Assembly: GCA_001662425.1 (NCBI GenBank)
Contig: BDDC01000138.1
Coordinates: 1,338 to 65,337 of the forward strand
Source: Chlamydomonas sphaeroides
Lineage: Eukaryota > Chlorophyta > Chlorophyceae > Chlamydomonadales > Chlamydomonadaceae
Direction of reading: 5' to 3'
DNA length: 64,000 nucleotides
The position numbers and the translations under genes were made by a program. Positions 36,851 through 48,900 of the stretch are shown here, piece after piece. Numbering within the stretch: position 1 is the stretch's first letter; the number at the start of each line of letters is the position of its first letter. Below the pieces are notes generated by a model. That model saw only the letters and a list, made by a program, of their open reading frames with translations, was not told where the DNA came from and did not search any database.

Positions 36851-38091
36851 TCACGCCGCGCCGGTGCTTGCGAAGGCAGCGTCGACCAGGGCATCCGTGT
36901 TAGCGCCCGCAGCGATGAGGTGCTTCGTGAGTCCAGCGTGGCGGGCCGCCATGGCGGCCGCCAGCAGCGGGTCGCGGTCGGTGGCCGGCAGCCGCGCGCA
37001 GCGCTGCAGCATGACCAGCACCAGCCCCGCGCGGCCCGGCGCCTGCCGCATGACCTCCAGCGGCCGCCAGCCCTCCAGCGACGCACCCGCCGCCGCCGCG
37101 CCGGCGTCAAACTGGACCCAGGCCTCGGGCTCCGAGCAAGCACGAGCCAGCATCATGTCCAGCTGCCGCTGTGCAAGGCAGTCCGGCGCCGATCGCAGCG
37201 TGGCAGCCATGACATCCAGCTGGCCGGCCTGCAGCGCCACCAGCGCGACCACGCGGGCTGGCGCCAGGCAGAGCTCCTGCGCCCCCGCCCGCTGGGCCCC
37301 GCTGGCGGCGGCCGCGCCCGGCGCCGGCAGCAGCCGCATGGCGAGCCGCTGCAGCGCCGAGGACCGGGCCTCCGCGTCAGCCACCGGCAGCACGGCCCCA
37401 GGCCGCGTCGCGCAGTGCGGCGAGCAGAGGGCCTGCAACGCCCAGGCCTCACCGCGGCCCGCGGGCGCGCTGGCGCACACGTCGTTGGCGACGCCGTCGA
37501 GCTGCTGGATGCCGTCCTGCCAGGCGCTGCGCAGCTGCTTGGAGGTCAGCGCCAGGGCAGCGCCGCCGCGGGTGCCCGACATGAGCGCGATAGCGGTGAA
37601 AACGGCGTCCGGCAGAGCCAGCATAGACGTTGGCTGCGGATGGAAGGGACAGGGGGGAAATACAGAAGGGGGAGCGCGTTGGTTTGCGAGCAACTGGCTG
37701 CACTTGGGTGTGAATGAGGCTGTACTCATACTCGCCAGCAGCTCCGGGCCGGTTTGGCCGGGCGATCAAGTCAGCGCCAGCTCACCTTCGGGGCGTTGTA
37801 CCTAGCTTTGGTTGCAACGCGCTGTGCAATAGCTGGCGCTCCTGCAGGGGTGGCAGCAAGGTTGGTAGAGTTCTGCTGCTCGGCCACCACGTGTCGCAAA
37901 CCCTTGATGTGTACCTGAAGGGGCAGCAAGCATGGCCAGAGTGGAGGACAGCGTCTACCTAGCCGAACATTTTTGAGTGCAATCATACGTACCAAGGCCC
38001 AGGACAGAGCCACCATCAGGCAGATGATCGACACGTTGTGCAGCGTGAGAACGCCAAGCATGTTGACGAATGCCTCCGTGCTGGATTCCAT
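36851..38091 (-). CDS. Membrane-anchored F-box/ankyrin-like protein (tentative)
   Basis: Three exons fit phase 0 throughout: 37994 or 37993-38091 (donor GTACGT), 37786-37914, and 36851-37633, giving about 336 residues. Exon 1 encodes a hydrophobic stretch (HNVSIICLMVALSWAL, residues 18-33) that could be a membrane segment. Exon 3 starts with an F-box-like LPDAVFTAIALMS...ALTSKQLRSAW, then helical repeats (VALQAGQLDVMAATL, LLAAAMAARHAGLTKHLIAAGANTDALV) that resemble degenerate ankyrin repeats. A membrane segment ahead of an F-box is unusual. The alternative is two genes: a small membrane protein (exons 1-2) and a cytosolic protein starting at the ATG at 37624. The exact phase match favours one gene. 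Function unknown. Confidence 0.6.
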
Positions 38092-38399
38092 GGCGACCAG
38101 TTGTTAACGCAGAAGGAGCAAGAGGTAGCGGTGTCCTTGCAGCCTATACTGCAAAGCAGCGAGGGTTGTTCCTTTCGCTCGTACGCTTCTGTCGACTTGC
38201 GAAGCTGTCTTTCCTTAAAGTTAGTTTGTATTTTGTTTGGTGATGCATGCTGGTACACTGGCCTGCTGACCTGACCTTCAGCTGCTAGAGTTTGGGCTGC
38301 GAGGGCTAGTCAAGAGGCGGGCCGAGCACAGTGCCGTACAAGGGGGTGGGACATAGTGCAGGTAACACGTGGATGGCGTAGGACGTGGGAGCGAAGTGC

Positions 38400-38485
38400 A
38401 TACGAGTGCGGTGCATGCATGGGGATGCGGTGCGTGGGAGTGCGGTGTGTGGGAGTGCGTTGCGGGGGAGTGTGGGAGTGCAGCG
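38400..38485. repeat. Degenerate GTGGGAGTGCG-type tandem repeat
   Basis: Several imperfect units of about 11-14 bases related to GTGGGAGTGCG or GGTGCGTGGGAGTGC. It lies in the promoter-side region between two divergent genes. Confidence 0.6.
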
Positions 38486-39632
38486 GGTGGGCGGACGGAA
38501 AGTGCCGTTCCCCAGCCACCCGCAGCGAAGGCCGGGGCGAGGACCCCAACCCCCCACCCCCCTGCAACCCCACGCTGGTGCCCCCGGCCCCCGCCCTTGG
38601 CCAGCATGACAAGGAGACCCGGGGCTCTCCCCGATCCTCGCTACGAAGCTATAGCCACCTCGCATAAGCAGGGAGTGCGATGACACGACTTCGAATCTTC
38701 GAAGGCATTGTCACGCTTGCTAGCCAACGGTCCTAGGCACATTTCTGCCATCTGCACCCTTCGACACCTACCGTTTGCTGCTGCCCCGCCGCCCCAAGGC
38801 ACCCAAGACACCCCCACCCTGGCTGTGTAAGCGACGCATTGGTGGCTTTTACGTATGGGCTTTGAACGTTTGAAGGTGTGCACGGGCCCAGGGCGGGGAG
38901 CACGGGGGAGCTCCCTTGCAGGGGCTTAAGGGGCGCTTCCTGCTCAACCCGCCGCCACCGAGCGATGGCAGATAGCAGGGCAGGTCGCGTGCACTCAGTC
39001 ACGCACCTTGAGCTCGCCACGCAGGTGAGGCAGTTGGCGCTCTGTTGGCGCTCCGTCCGTACGACCCTGTGGCTTTGGCCGTCGTCGGCTGGTACGCTCC
39101 GGGCTCCAAGTGTCCGCTCAGGCGTGTGATGAATGTGTTCAATATGCAGCGAAAGCGCGCCCAGAACGACCGAGTGGAGAGGCGACTGAAAGCCCTCTAA
39201 CACTGGTGGGGAAGAGGACCTGGGCGGCCAACAGGCGGCCAGCCGCCGCACACCTCTGGCGAAGGCGTACGCCCACGTGGGTTGCGAGGCCCATCGCCTC
39301 CCATCGGGTACGTGCCGACGAGGAAGTGTTCGCAGGATCGCAGCGCATGCATTCATGGACAGCGACCAAGAACATGTGGACCTTGACCAGCAGCATATGC
39401 ACAAGCGAGCACAAGCGAACGGTTGCTGCGTCTGACGGCAAGATGGGCATACATGAGACACGGCCCTTACGCGCTCGACACGCCTCTACGCACCCGCTAC
39501 TGTCGTATCTGGTGCAGGCGTGTGTCGGGTGTGAGTCAAGAGAAGGGCGGCGCGGACCTCGCCCTCCGGATAGGTTGGGATTTACGGGGTTCGTGCCAAC
39601 CGGGTGCGTGCTAACACTCAAAGTGCCCATGC

Positions 39633-39640
39633 TTATATAT
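39633..39640 (+). promoter_or_regulatory. TATA-like element upstream of SSU72
   Basis: TTATATAT about 190 bp upstream of the SSU72 ATG. It is A+T-rich in a GC-rich setting; the assignment is positional only. Confidence 0.3.
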
Positions 39641-39832
39641 GCAGCGACCAAGAGCTTGTGCTACTCTGACATTTGCATACTACAACGAGCACGAGCAACT
39701 GCACCGGTGTCTGCCCACGCGTTATGCATTTCGTGACCAGCGCAGCCCCTTAGCAATTGCGGGCTGTGGTGCGCCACGGGCGCAAGGGAGCACCACAGCC
39801 CAACACCTAGCTACTATACATAGCGAGCGAGG

Positions 39833-41840
39833 ATGCGGCGACTCCGGTTTGCGATGGTCTGCGCCTCCAACCAGAACCGGTCAATGGAGGCGCACGCGAT
39901 GCTTAAGAAGCACGCTATGATAGTGAGTTCCCCCAAGGGGCCTCCGGGGGTCGTCAAGGGCCGCCGGTGGGGTCGCCACGGCCCCTTGCCCCAGGATCCC
40001 CCCCGCTCGCCACTGCAGCCCCTGCTGCCTGTGTTGGGTTTGAGGCTTGTCGGGGCGCCGCGGCGCCACCTCCTGCCAAATACTTTGCCATTGTGCCTCT
40101 TGCTCGCCACGCCAGGTCAGCTCTTTTGGCGTGGGCGCGCACGTGAAGCTGCCGGGCCCGAGCCAGAAGGAGCCCAACGTGTACAAGGTGAGGCGCCGAA
40201 GGCCCTGGGTGTCAGGAGCGGCGCATACCGACGCTCGGCTGCTCGCTTACCAGGCACTGTAGCAGCTATGGCGCCCACCATCACACCCATCATGTGTTTG
40301 CCAGTCCTCTGCGCCGTCCTCTCGCCGCCCAATAGTATCACCTAACCACGCTGACCCGCCACATAACCGGCCCCGACCGCTCCTCTCCCCTCCGCAGTTC
40401 GGCACGCCTTACGCCACCATCCACGACGACCTGGCCGCCAAGGACTCTGCGCTCTACAACCGCAACGGCCTGCTGGGCATGCTGCGGCGCAACATGGGCG
40501 TCAAGACGGCGCCGGAGCGGTACCAAGACAACAGGTGCCGTGGGGGCGGTGCGGGTGGATGGGGGACGCGCCTCAGGAGGGGGGCAGGTGCCAGGGCGTC
40601 CGGGATAGTGGGAATGTGGCGCCAGCTAACCCCTGGTGTTCCTGTTCCTGGCTGGCCGCAGGGACCAGTTTGATGTGGTGGTGACGTTTGAGGAGCGCGT
40701 TATGGACCAGGTCATTGAGGGTGAGCTCGCGAGTGCCGGTGTGGCAGCGCAGGCCGGCTCGGCCGCCCACAGCTGGGCGCCGGGTCGCCTGTGCCGACGC
40801 CTGTACTCTGCCATGAGGTCGGCTCCAACCACCATCCCTTTGCGTTAACCCACCGCCCAAGACCAACACGCTCTTGCTGTGCCCCCCATGCGCCCATGCT
40901 TCCACACAGACATGACCAGCCGGGCTCAGGCCACGCTGCAGCCGCTGCTGGTGGTCAACCTGGTGCGTGGCGGGCGGGCTGGGGTGGGAATACGACTGCA
41001 CGGGGCATGGGAGGGGGGTACGGTTGCTGATGCTTGATGGGTAGTTGACCTGGCACGCGGACGTGGGGGCGGCGGGTAGTTCCTTGCGCGCCCTGCGTTG
41101 TGCGGCAGCGCGGCACCCCCTGCGCCGGGTGGCCATGAGCTGGCGCGTCGCGCGCTGGCTCCGAGGACTGGAGCATGGGGGCGGGGGCTGGCAGGTGAAG
41201 GGGTAGGGCAGGATGCCATGGGCGCGTTGGGTCAGATGCCAATGCAGCATGGCGTTACGCGGAGGGCCCGCGGCCGGGTAGCCACGGCGCCGTGGACCGC
41301 AGGGGGCCATGGCGCGGCCGCGGGCTGCCGCCACGGGTCCCTGCCGAGTTGTCAGCAGCATGCCGCGTAACACCCCTTGCGCCCGCGCTCCGCCGTGGCC
41401 GTGCCGCCCGCAGCAAACCAAGGATAACCACGAGGAGGCCGCCAACTCGGCGCCGCTGACGCTCAAGCTGTGCCAGATGGTGGGCGCCCTTGCTGCTGGG
41501 CCGGGGGGCAGCACGGGGTTGCTGGCGGGGTTTGTCCGTCCGCTGCCGCGCCCAGCGGCGCTTATGCTCCGCTTCCCTTGTGGGCCCCCGCCGACATCGA
41601 CCCCTCGCCACCAGCCGCCCCGCGCCGTGCCCCTTGCCGGGCCGCAACGGGACGGAACGTGGCGGGTGTCCATGCCCTCCATGCGCTCCCCTGTACACCC
41701 ATCGTACTACGCTCCCCTTGGCCGCGGCCGGTCCGCAGCTGGAGGCAGGTGGCGAATGGGAGGACTGCGTGGACGCTGTGGTGGCGCAGTTCCAGCAGGA
41801 GACAGGCCGGCGGCTGACGTACACCATATGCTACTACTAG
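39833..41840 (+). CDS. SSU72: RNA polymerase II CTD phosphatase Ssu72
   Basis: Cysteine-dependent phosphatase that removes phosphate from Ser5/Ser7 of the RNA polymerase II C-terminal domain and works with the 3'-end processing machinery. Seven exons fit phase: 39833-39922, 40116-40187, 40398-40534, 40662-40720, 40910-40962, 41414-41479 and 41739-41840, giving 192 residues, the normal size. The catalytic CX5R loop is CASNQNRS (Cys10, Arg16) directly after the first strand. Other family marks are GAHVKLPGPS, EPNVYKFGTPY, RRNMGVKTAPERYQDN, DVVVTFEERV, KDNHEEA and the C-terminal WEDCVDAVVAQF. Everything expected for activity is present. It converges with the downstream phosphatase gene. Confidence 0.97.
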
Positions 41841-42233
41841 GCCGCGCTGCACGCGTACGGCACAACTGCTCGACCGACTTCAGTAAGCGGCAGCTGTCGC
41901 TAGGCGGCATGGGTGGGTGTGAGAGAACTGGGTGTCGGGGTTGCGCGCCTCGCCGCACCTCGGCTGCGCGGGTGGTGGCGTGTGGGGTCAGCAGGGAGGC
42001 CGTAGCAGAGGAGCGGCGGCAAAGCTGGCGGCATTCATGTTGCAGCATGATGTGGTGTGGCGCATCTAGAGACGTATCGTGCCTGGCTGCTGGTGGCAAT
42101 GGCTCGGAGGTGGCAGGGCCCCGGCGGGAGAGAGGCTGGGCGGGCGCTGTGGTGATAGCATGGCGGTGCGGAAGTTGGTGGCCGGCAGCCAACCAACTCG
42201 GTGCCATGGTCGAATTGTGAGCCATGGCTGAGC

Positions 42234-42238
42234 TTACA
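42234..42238 (-). promoter_or_regulatory. Poly(A) signal TGTAA of the PhoD-like gene
   Basis: TGTAA on the minus strand about 710 bp past the stop at 42948. It sits two bases from the facing signal of SSU72. Confidence 0.45.
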
Positions 42239-42240
42239 GG

Positions 42241-42245
42241 TGTAA
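42241..42245 (+). promoter_or_regulatory. Poly(A) signal TGTAA of SSU72
   Basis: TGTAA about 400 bp past the SSU72 stop codon, on the plus strand, next to the opposing signal. Confidence 0.5.
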
Positions 42246-42947
42246 TGAATCCTTCGACAAGCACGCATGCCAGCATGCCGCCCGCCCGCGCGTCACCGGC
42301 CCCTCTAATGGTGCGCGCATATATCACAGGTTCACAGCTGCTGGCGGTAGGGCCTCGCCACACAGCCTTCACAACGTCTCGCTCTTTCATATCAGCGGCC
42401 AGCATGGACCCCGCATCTGGTCCTCATAATAGGAACATGGATCAAGCCGCTATCCAGTGCTATCCATCCATTGTGGTCCCAGCTCCCGCAGCACACCACA
42501 CCATCAGCACCAGCCGCTCAGTCGGGTGGGCATTTGCCGATGCGTCGGTGCAGGTTTCGCAATCCTTCACTGTGAGCGTCCCAACAAGCCATCAAGAGCC
42601 CAGCAGGGCCGCTCACGACAACAGTCACGTGGGCACCCGTCCTAGTGTATCCATATAATTCAACGTCCAAAAAATATCCATCTGGAGGGGAAGGCCCCAA
42701 TACTTTGAATCGCTTGACCAGGGCCAGCGCACAGCTCCCGGCCCAATCTCCCAGGCTCACGACCCCTCGGTCATCCTTCGTAAGCCACGACACGCACCCA
42801 GGCGTGCGCCTCCACCTGTCAGCCCCCGCCCATACGGCAGTGTAGCAGAGCGCCGCCGCACGGCCCTTACCTTCACGCAAGGCAGCAGCAGGGGTCCCCG
42901 CTCACGAGGAGCGATGTCTGCTCGGTCACAGCGCGCATGTGGCCGCG

Positions 42948-45900
42948 CTACGCCGCGAAGCAGCGGAAGATGCCCCGGTCCGTCATCTTGACGGTGCGCA
43001 CGTCAAAGAAGTCCTGCGTCTCGGGGATGACCTCCAGCGGCGGCACCACGAATTCGTACTTGCTCAGCGTCTCGCCCGCCTGGCCCGGCTCCTCCTGCGG
43101 CGCGAGTTGGCGGCGGCGGGAGCATGACGTTGAGGGAGGAGGCCCGGACGCGTAGGCGGGGAAGGCAGCAAGCACGCGAGCTCCTGTCAGAGCAGTGGCC
43201 GCTGCAGGCTGCCGCGCAGCTGCGGCGTGCTGGCGGCAACCGGCTGGCGGCGCGGCGGCTATGCTGGCCGGGGCCGGAGCCGGAGCCGGGGCCCAGTCAC
43301 GACGGGGGCCGCACCTCGACGCGGAGGGTGAAGACCAGGCAGCCGCTGGTCTCGGAGGCGCCCACCTGGAGCACAAGGTGGATGCGGAGGATTGGCGCGC
43401 TGGCGGTACAGACGGCCCCACAAGCTCACGCGGCGCAGCCTGCGCGCGCTCCCTGCTCCTGACCCCACCGGCTTCTTCCTGCATACGGCCGCCCACCCGG
43501 CGTTGCCCCTGGGCTGGGCCCGCCCCCCGTCCCTCCCGCACGCCACGCGCCACCGGCCCCACCGGCTTCTCTTCAACTCGTCCCCAACCCCCAAGGCACG
43601 CCACGCCCCCACCGGCTTCTCCTCCACGCGGCACCAGTTGCGCTTGTTCTCCAGCGGCCGGCCCAGGCTGTGGGGCACCGGGGTCGACCGAAACGGTGGC
43701 ACGTTCACTCGTCAGCCAGGGCGCACTCACACCACACGGGCTACGCGCCTCCGTGGTCGCCAGGCCGCTGGCTGCGTACCCACGGTCGCCCGTGAATGTG
43801 CTCGAGCAGTCCATACGCTCGCCCAGCCCGCCAGGTCCATGCGGCCAAGCACAACACGCGGCCGCAGCGCTGCACAGCTGGGGCTAGTCCTCCAGGAGCA
43901 CCAGCCCGTGGGGCCTGCCAGGGCCACAATGACGGCCACGCACCCGAACGTGCGCTTCATGTGCGCCTTGGTGGCCTTGTTGATCTTCGTGCCCTTGGAG
44001 AAGAAGTCCATGACCTGGGGCCAGGGAGACGCGGCGCGCAGCGCGCGGAGCCGTTGCGTGTCGCGCGCGCCAGACATTGGACGGCTGCCGGTGCGCGCCC
44101 CGCCCGCCCGTCTGCTGGCGTTCCCACTGGTCCGCAGCGCTACGGATGCAGCCGCTGCCCCGGCCCACCTTCATGAGGCCGCCGGGCGGCGGCGGGTTGG
44201 CGATGGCAGAGGACACGATCTGCGGCATGTAGCTGCGGTGGCGGCGTCGGAGGGGAAGGCGGTGTAGGGGAGGGCGCGCAGGTTTGAGGTGGTACGCTAC
44301 AGGGCGGGGCGAAGCAGCATGAAGGCGTGCGGATGCCCCCCATGCGGCCCCCTCGATGCACACACCGGAAGTCGTGCCGCCGCCCCTCTTCGCTGGGCTC
44401 CTGCGCAGGCAGGCGCAACAGGAGCGCAGCAGCGTTGACAGCTTGGCGCCGCCACGCAGATCTGCCACAGCCTTGTCGAGGCGGCTCTCCTCGAGCCTGC
44501 TACCCGCCAACGCAGAGCAGCAGCAGCCCTGCCGCATACCGGCTAACGGCCCCCAACGGCCCATCGCACCCACCGGGCTGCTGACTAGGTGCCCCGCGCC
44601 GCACACGTGCACGTCGCCCGACAGCAGGGTGACGCGGCAGCCGCGGTACTTGGACAGCATCTGCGGGTGGAGCGAGGCGGGGTGTGTGAGGGTAGGGCTG
44701 GGCGAGAGATCACGGGTCTAGCAAGAGCGGCTGCCAAAAGCAGCTGGACAAGGAAGAAGCCACCCGAGCCAGGGCCGGCGGCCAGGCAACCACCGGCTCC
44801 GACACGGCAGCGGCTGTCGCTGCCACGGCGGCCAGCAAGGGCCCCGCACCTGCAGGTTCTCGATCAGGAAGCGCCGCTCGTCGTGGTGACTGCAGCACAG
44901 CGCAGCGCAGCCGGCACGGGGCGGTTGAAGGGTTACACAAGGGCTTGGGCCGTGACTCAGGCGTTCGAACGCTTGCCCACCCCGCGCCTATCCGCCGCGC
45001 CCCGTTGCCTTTCCCCCGCAAGCCGCCCTCCCCTCCCCTCCCCTGCCCTGCCCTGCTCACTCCCGCGCCGTCCAGTGGTCGGCCAGGTCATCCGCCAGCT
45101 CGGGCTCCCCGAATTGGTTCTGCAGGCTCGAGGCTGGCGGTCACGGGCCGCGTGCAGGCGAGGTGCGGGCCAGTGGGTACGTCAGGGAGTCAAAGCGGCG
45201 CACGGGAAAGTGGGCGTTGCGGCAAGACGGCAGTGTTTGCGCATGTACTGGAAGGGTCGCCAGGGGTGAGGCATGCCAGCGCTAGGGACCCGACCCGCGC
45301 AGTGGCCCTGGCCGCGTCGTCGCCAACCCCACTTCGCTCCGCTTACCGAACGCGAAGCACTTGAGCATGGTGTCGGAGGTGGCGCACGACAGCACCTTGC
45401 CCGCGCCGGGCACATGTGGGTACACCACGGGCACCTGGCGGGGAGTGAGTGTTGTGAGGAATGGTGAGGTGAGGAGTGGGGCGGTAGCCAGGGCTCTGCC
45501 CAGGGATAGTGAACCACCAGAGCGCCGCCGCCACGGGCCTGGCGCGCAGGCCGGGCCGCCTGGCGGCATGCGCTGCCGCCGGCAACGCACCGTGAACACG
45601 AACACGACGTGCTTGACCTCCTGCGATGCGGCGCGATGGGGCAAGAAGACCGTGCATCAGACTCATTTCTAGGGCGTGGGCCAGCCGCTATCACCCCGGC
45701 CCTCTCTTGGCGGCTGGAATGCGCCACGCCGCAGCCCGCACCGACCCTGCCCCTGCCTCTACCCGGGCCCCTGCCCGAACCAGAGTGCACAGCATCGCCC
45801 AGCCGTGTTGCCACCATGCCACCCACCCGCCGTGCCCTCTGTTTCATCATCCCACCACCCCCGCCTCCTTACCTCAGGCAGACTCGTGCACAGCATGCCC

Positions 45901-48900
45901 AGCCGCATGTAGTGCTCCAGCGGCAGGATCTGGTCGGCCAGGCGCTGGTGGCGCTGGTCGGCGGCCACGATGGCTGTTGAGCGACCCAGCTGGTAGACCG
46001 CCACCGCGGCCTTCTCGGTGGGGCTGCGGGAGGTGGGCAGGGGACAACGAACCGGGTTGCAGTGAGGAAAGGGAGCCTGGAGCGTGGGATCGCGTGCGCA
46101 TGCAGGAGCCCCTCGCACGGGGCCTTACGTGCAGTGCTGCTGGAAGACGCAGTACCACAGGTTGGCGGCGACGAACATGCCCTTGAACACAGCGGAGTTC
46201 TACGGTGGCGCAGAGGCAGGGCGGCAGGCAGCAAGGCGAGAGCGATGAGACGCGACGACACTAGGCGGGATGCGGCGGGTGCGCAGCCAGAGCGGGAGCG
46301 ATGGGCCGAGGGACAGCGTCGGCAGCCGCGAGCAGCTAGGCAGAGATCGAGTCAGGGCAGGGCAGCGGGGCAGGGCAATCGCATGTACTTCTTGATGGTC
46401 GGGAGGGAGGCAGGCAGGCAGCGGGTCAGGAGCGCCGAGCCGCTGCTGGCGCACTGGCCGGCAACGAAGGGCAGGGACCAAGGCAGCGCGGTAGAGCCCT
46501 GCGCCGCGCATGCGACAGTTTCCGCAACGCAGTGCAGGATGGCTCTTGATGCCTCCATACCGTTCCCATTCGGGACTCCACCGGGCCGTACCTGCAGGTA
46601 CGGCTGGTAGCTGCCCCAGCCGTCAAAGATGTCTGTGCCGTGGGCGGGGGCAGGCGGGGGAGCGGGGTGGGTGCAGCGGAGCAGGGCAGCATGAGGGGAG
46701 GGTCACGGGGGGGATGCACGGCGTCACTGCAGCAGGCATGTGCACCGAGCAGCCAACCCAACAGTGTCCATGCCGTCACGCGCCTCCCCCCAGGAGCTCA
46801 CCGTGGTCATCCCAGGACATAACCTGCGGCATGCAGCCGCAGGCGGTTGAGGGGCGAGGGCGGAGGGTGTCTAGGTTGGGCACAGCACGCAGCCCAGCCC
46901 GTCGTGCTCCAGCTCGGGGGTCGCTGTGCAGCGGCCTGCGGCCCCACCTGCGGGATGGTGGCGTAGGCCTCGCCGATGACGGGCTGCGAGAAGTGCGCGC
47001 AGTAGTGGTCTGGGGTACGGCAGCGGCAGCGACGGAGAGGGGCACGGAGCAAGGGCAGCGTCAAGGGCCCGCAACTCGCGACAGTGGGGTCCGCGGTTAG
47101 TGAAGGCGGGCAGGCGGCAACCCCCCCCCCCCACAGCTGCCGACCGCGATGACACAGCGGGCCAGCGGCGGCACGCCTCTGTAACGTTGAAGGCGCCATG
47201 CGCGTCCCTTGGCCTTCCCCGCTCGCTCGCCGGTGCCGATGCGCTCGATGGGCAGCTTTGACCCAGTTGCCCCCAGGAACACGCCGTGGGCGCAGCCTGC
47301 GGGGCAGCCCGACTCACGGAAGTAGTATGCGTGCACCTCGGCCTCCATGACGCTGCTGTACGGCAGCACGGCGCGCTCGGGCCGGCGCTGGCGGTCGCGT
47401 ATGTCCAGGAAGGGCTGCAGGCTGGGCAGCTGCCACACATCGCTGCGCAGGAAGGTGGAACGACAGGTGGCGGGAGGGAGGCCGGGACAAGCACGAATGA
47501 AGGCTTGCTCCAAGGGGTCAGGCAGGCGCATCCCACGCACGTGTACAGCCTTTCACCGCCACTTCCACCAGCAGATCTGCGCTAGGAGACTAGGACGCTC
47601 TGCTGCTCGCCCCCGCCCTGCCCCTGTTCGCCCTTCTTTGCTGCTCACTCGTTGTACAGCTGGTCGCCTCCGCCCACCAGCAGGTGCATGGGCTTCTCCT
47701 TGTGCACCGCCAGCAGATCGCTCCCTGGCGGCGAGAGAGAGGCGCACACCGGGGTGAGGCAGGAGCAGACGCAGGCAAAACGGCAGGGGAATGGTGACCA
47801 GATCCCAAGCAGGCGCCCGTCTGCAACGGACATCTTGCGAATGCGCCGTACGGCAGCCCCACGCCGGGTCTAGCCTAGCTGCTCCCCGCCACCGGTGCCG
47901 GCGCCGGGCCGCAGCGTCAGAGGCGCACCCTTCGCCCCCCGGGCGCTCACACAGCGGGTTGAAGCCTCGCCAGTGGTTCTCGCGCATGTCTGCGGGCACG
48001 TCCAGCGAAAAGCCGCTGCACGAGTAATAGCCCCAGTGCGCGGGCTGCTCGTCGCCTGCGAGCACGCGAGCAGAAAGAGCGGGCACATCCCGCGGGCACT
48101 TGAGGAGAAGACATCGGCCACGGCTGGCGCCAGGGCGGCAAGCGACAGGCGCCCGCTGGGCCTGGGCGGCTCAGCCCGCTTGCCCTCCTGAGCATGCGGC
48201 CCAGAACTGTCACATCTGGGCTTCTCTAGATACGGTCGCACTGGTGCCATTGGGTCAGGACTTTTGCGGCTGCCGCGCTATGGAAGGGAGGCCGCGCAAC
48301 GCCCGGGCCGCTGCCTGCCTGCCGCCAAGCCCCATGTGGGGGTCTTCCCCACCATCTGGAAAACAGGCCCTGAGCGGCTCCCAGCCCTGGGGCGATCAAC
48401 CCTCCAGGGCGCACCGCATATGTAGAAGGTGTAGTCGCCTCCGCTGGGCGGCTCCAGGCGGCGGCCGGCCACGGTCACGCGGTAGGTCACCTGCCGATGT
48501 CGGTGACACGGGCGGGGCGCGGCAGGGGGGGGGGCGCTAGGCTGCTACACACGCGGCTGGAGGCAGCTTGGGCCCCGGCGCACCCCACCGAGCTCCTGGC
48601 AGCTACTCTGCATGTGGCGGCCCTGTCCCGCTGCCCTCCCTGGCGCAGCGTGGCCTACCTTGCGCTCCTGCCGCGCAACCGCCAGGCGCAGGCGGTAGCG
48701 CAGCGCCGTCCAGCGCGGGCGGCCCGCAGCGCCCTCCACCGAGTCGGGCGGGTACTGCGCCAGCGGCTCCGCGGCAAGCGCCCGCCACGAGCCGTCCGTC
48801 TCCTGGGGTGGTGTTGAGGTGCAGATGTCTCAGCGGAGACACAACCCACACCGCCCGTGCGTGGTGCGCCAGCGGCGGTCAGGTGGCGCGGGGGTCCCTC

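Larger units (their letters stand above)
38092..39832. other. Divergent intergenic region, ankyrin-like gene / SSU72
   Basis: About 1.7 kb. A degenerate GTGGGAGTGCG repeat occupies 38400-38485. An inverted repeat CTTCGAA-TC-TTCGAAG lies near 38684. TTATATAT at 39633-39640 may be a TATA element for SSU72. Long open frames on both strands show no domain. Confidence 0.4.
41841..42947. other. Convergent 3' region, SSU72 / PhoD-like gene
   Basis: About 1.1 kb shared by the 3' ends of two convergent genes. It contains facing poly(A) signals at 42234-42238 and 42241-42245. The minus-strand open frame at 42518-42880 is probably part of the phosphatase 3' UTR; it has no domain. Confidence 0.5.

Noticed and set aside
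38675..38710. Hairpin CTTCGAA/TTCGAAG as a tRNA or terminator
   Set aside because: The stem is only 7 bp with a 2-base loop, there is no cloverleaf, and RNA polymerase II genes here do not use such terminators.
42518..42880. Minus-strand 120-codon frame as a separate gene
   Set aside because: It lies between the PhoD-like stop codon and its likely poly(A) signal, has no domain, and fits a 3' UTR.
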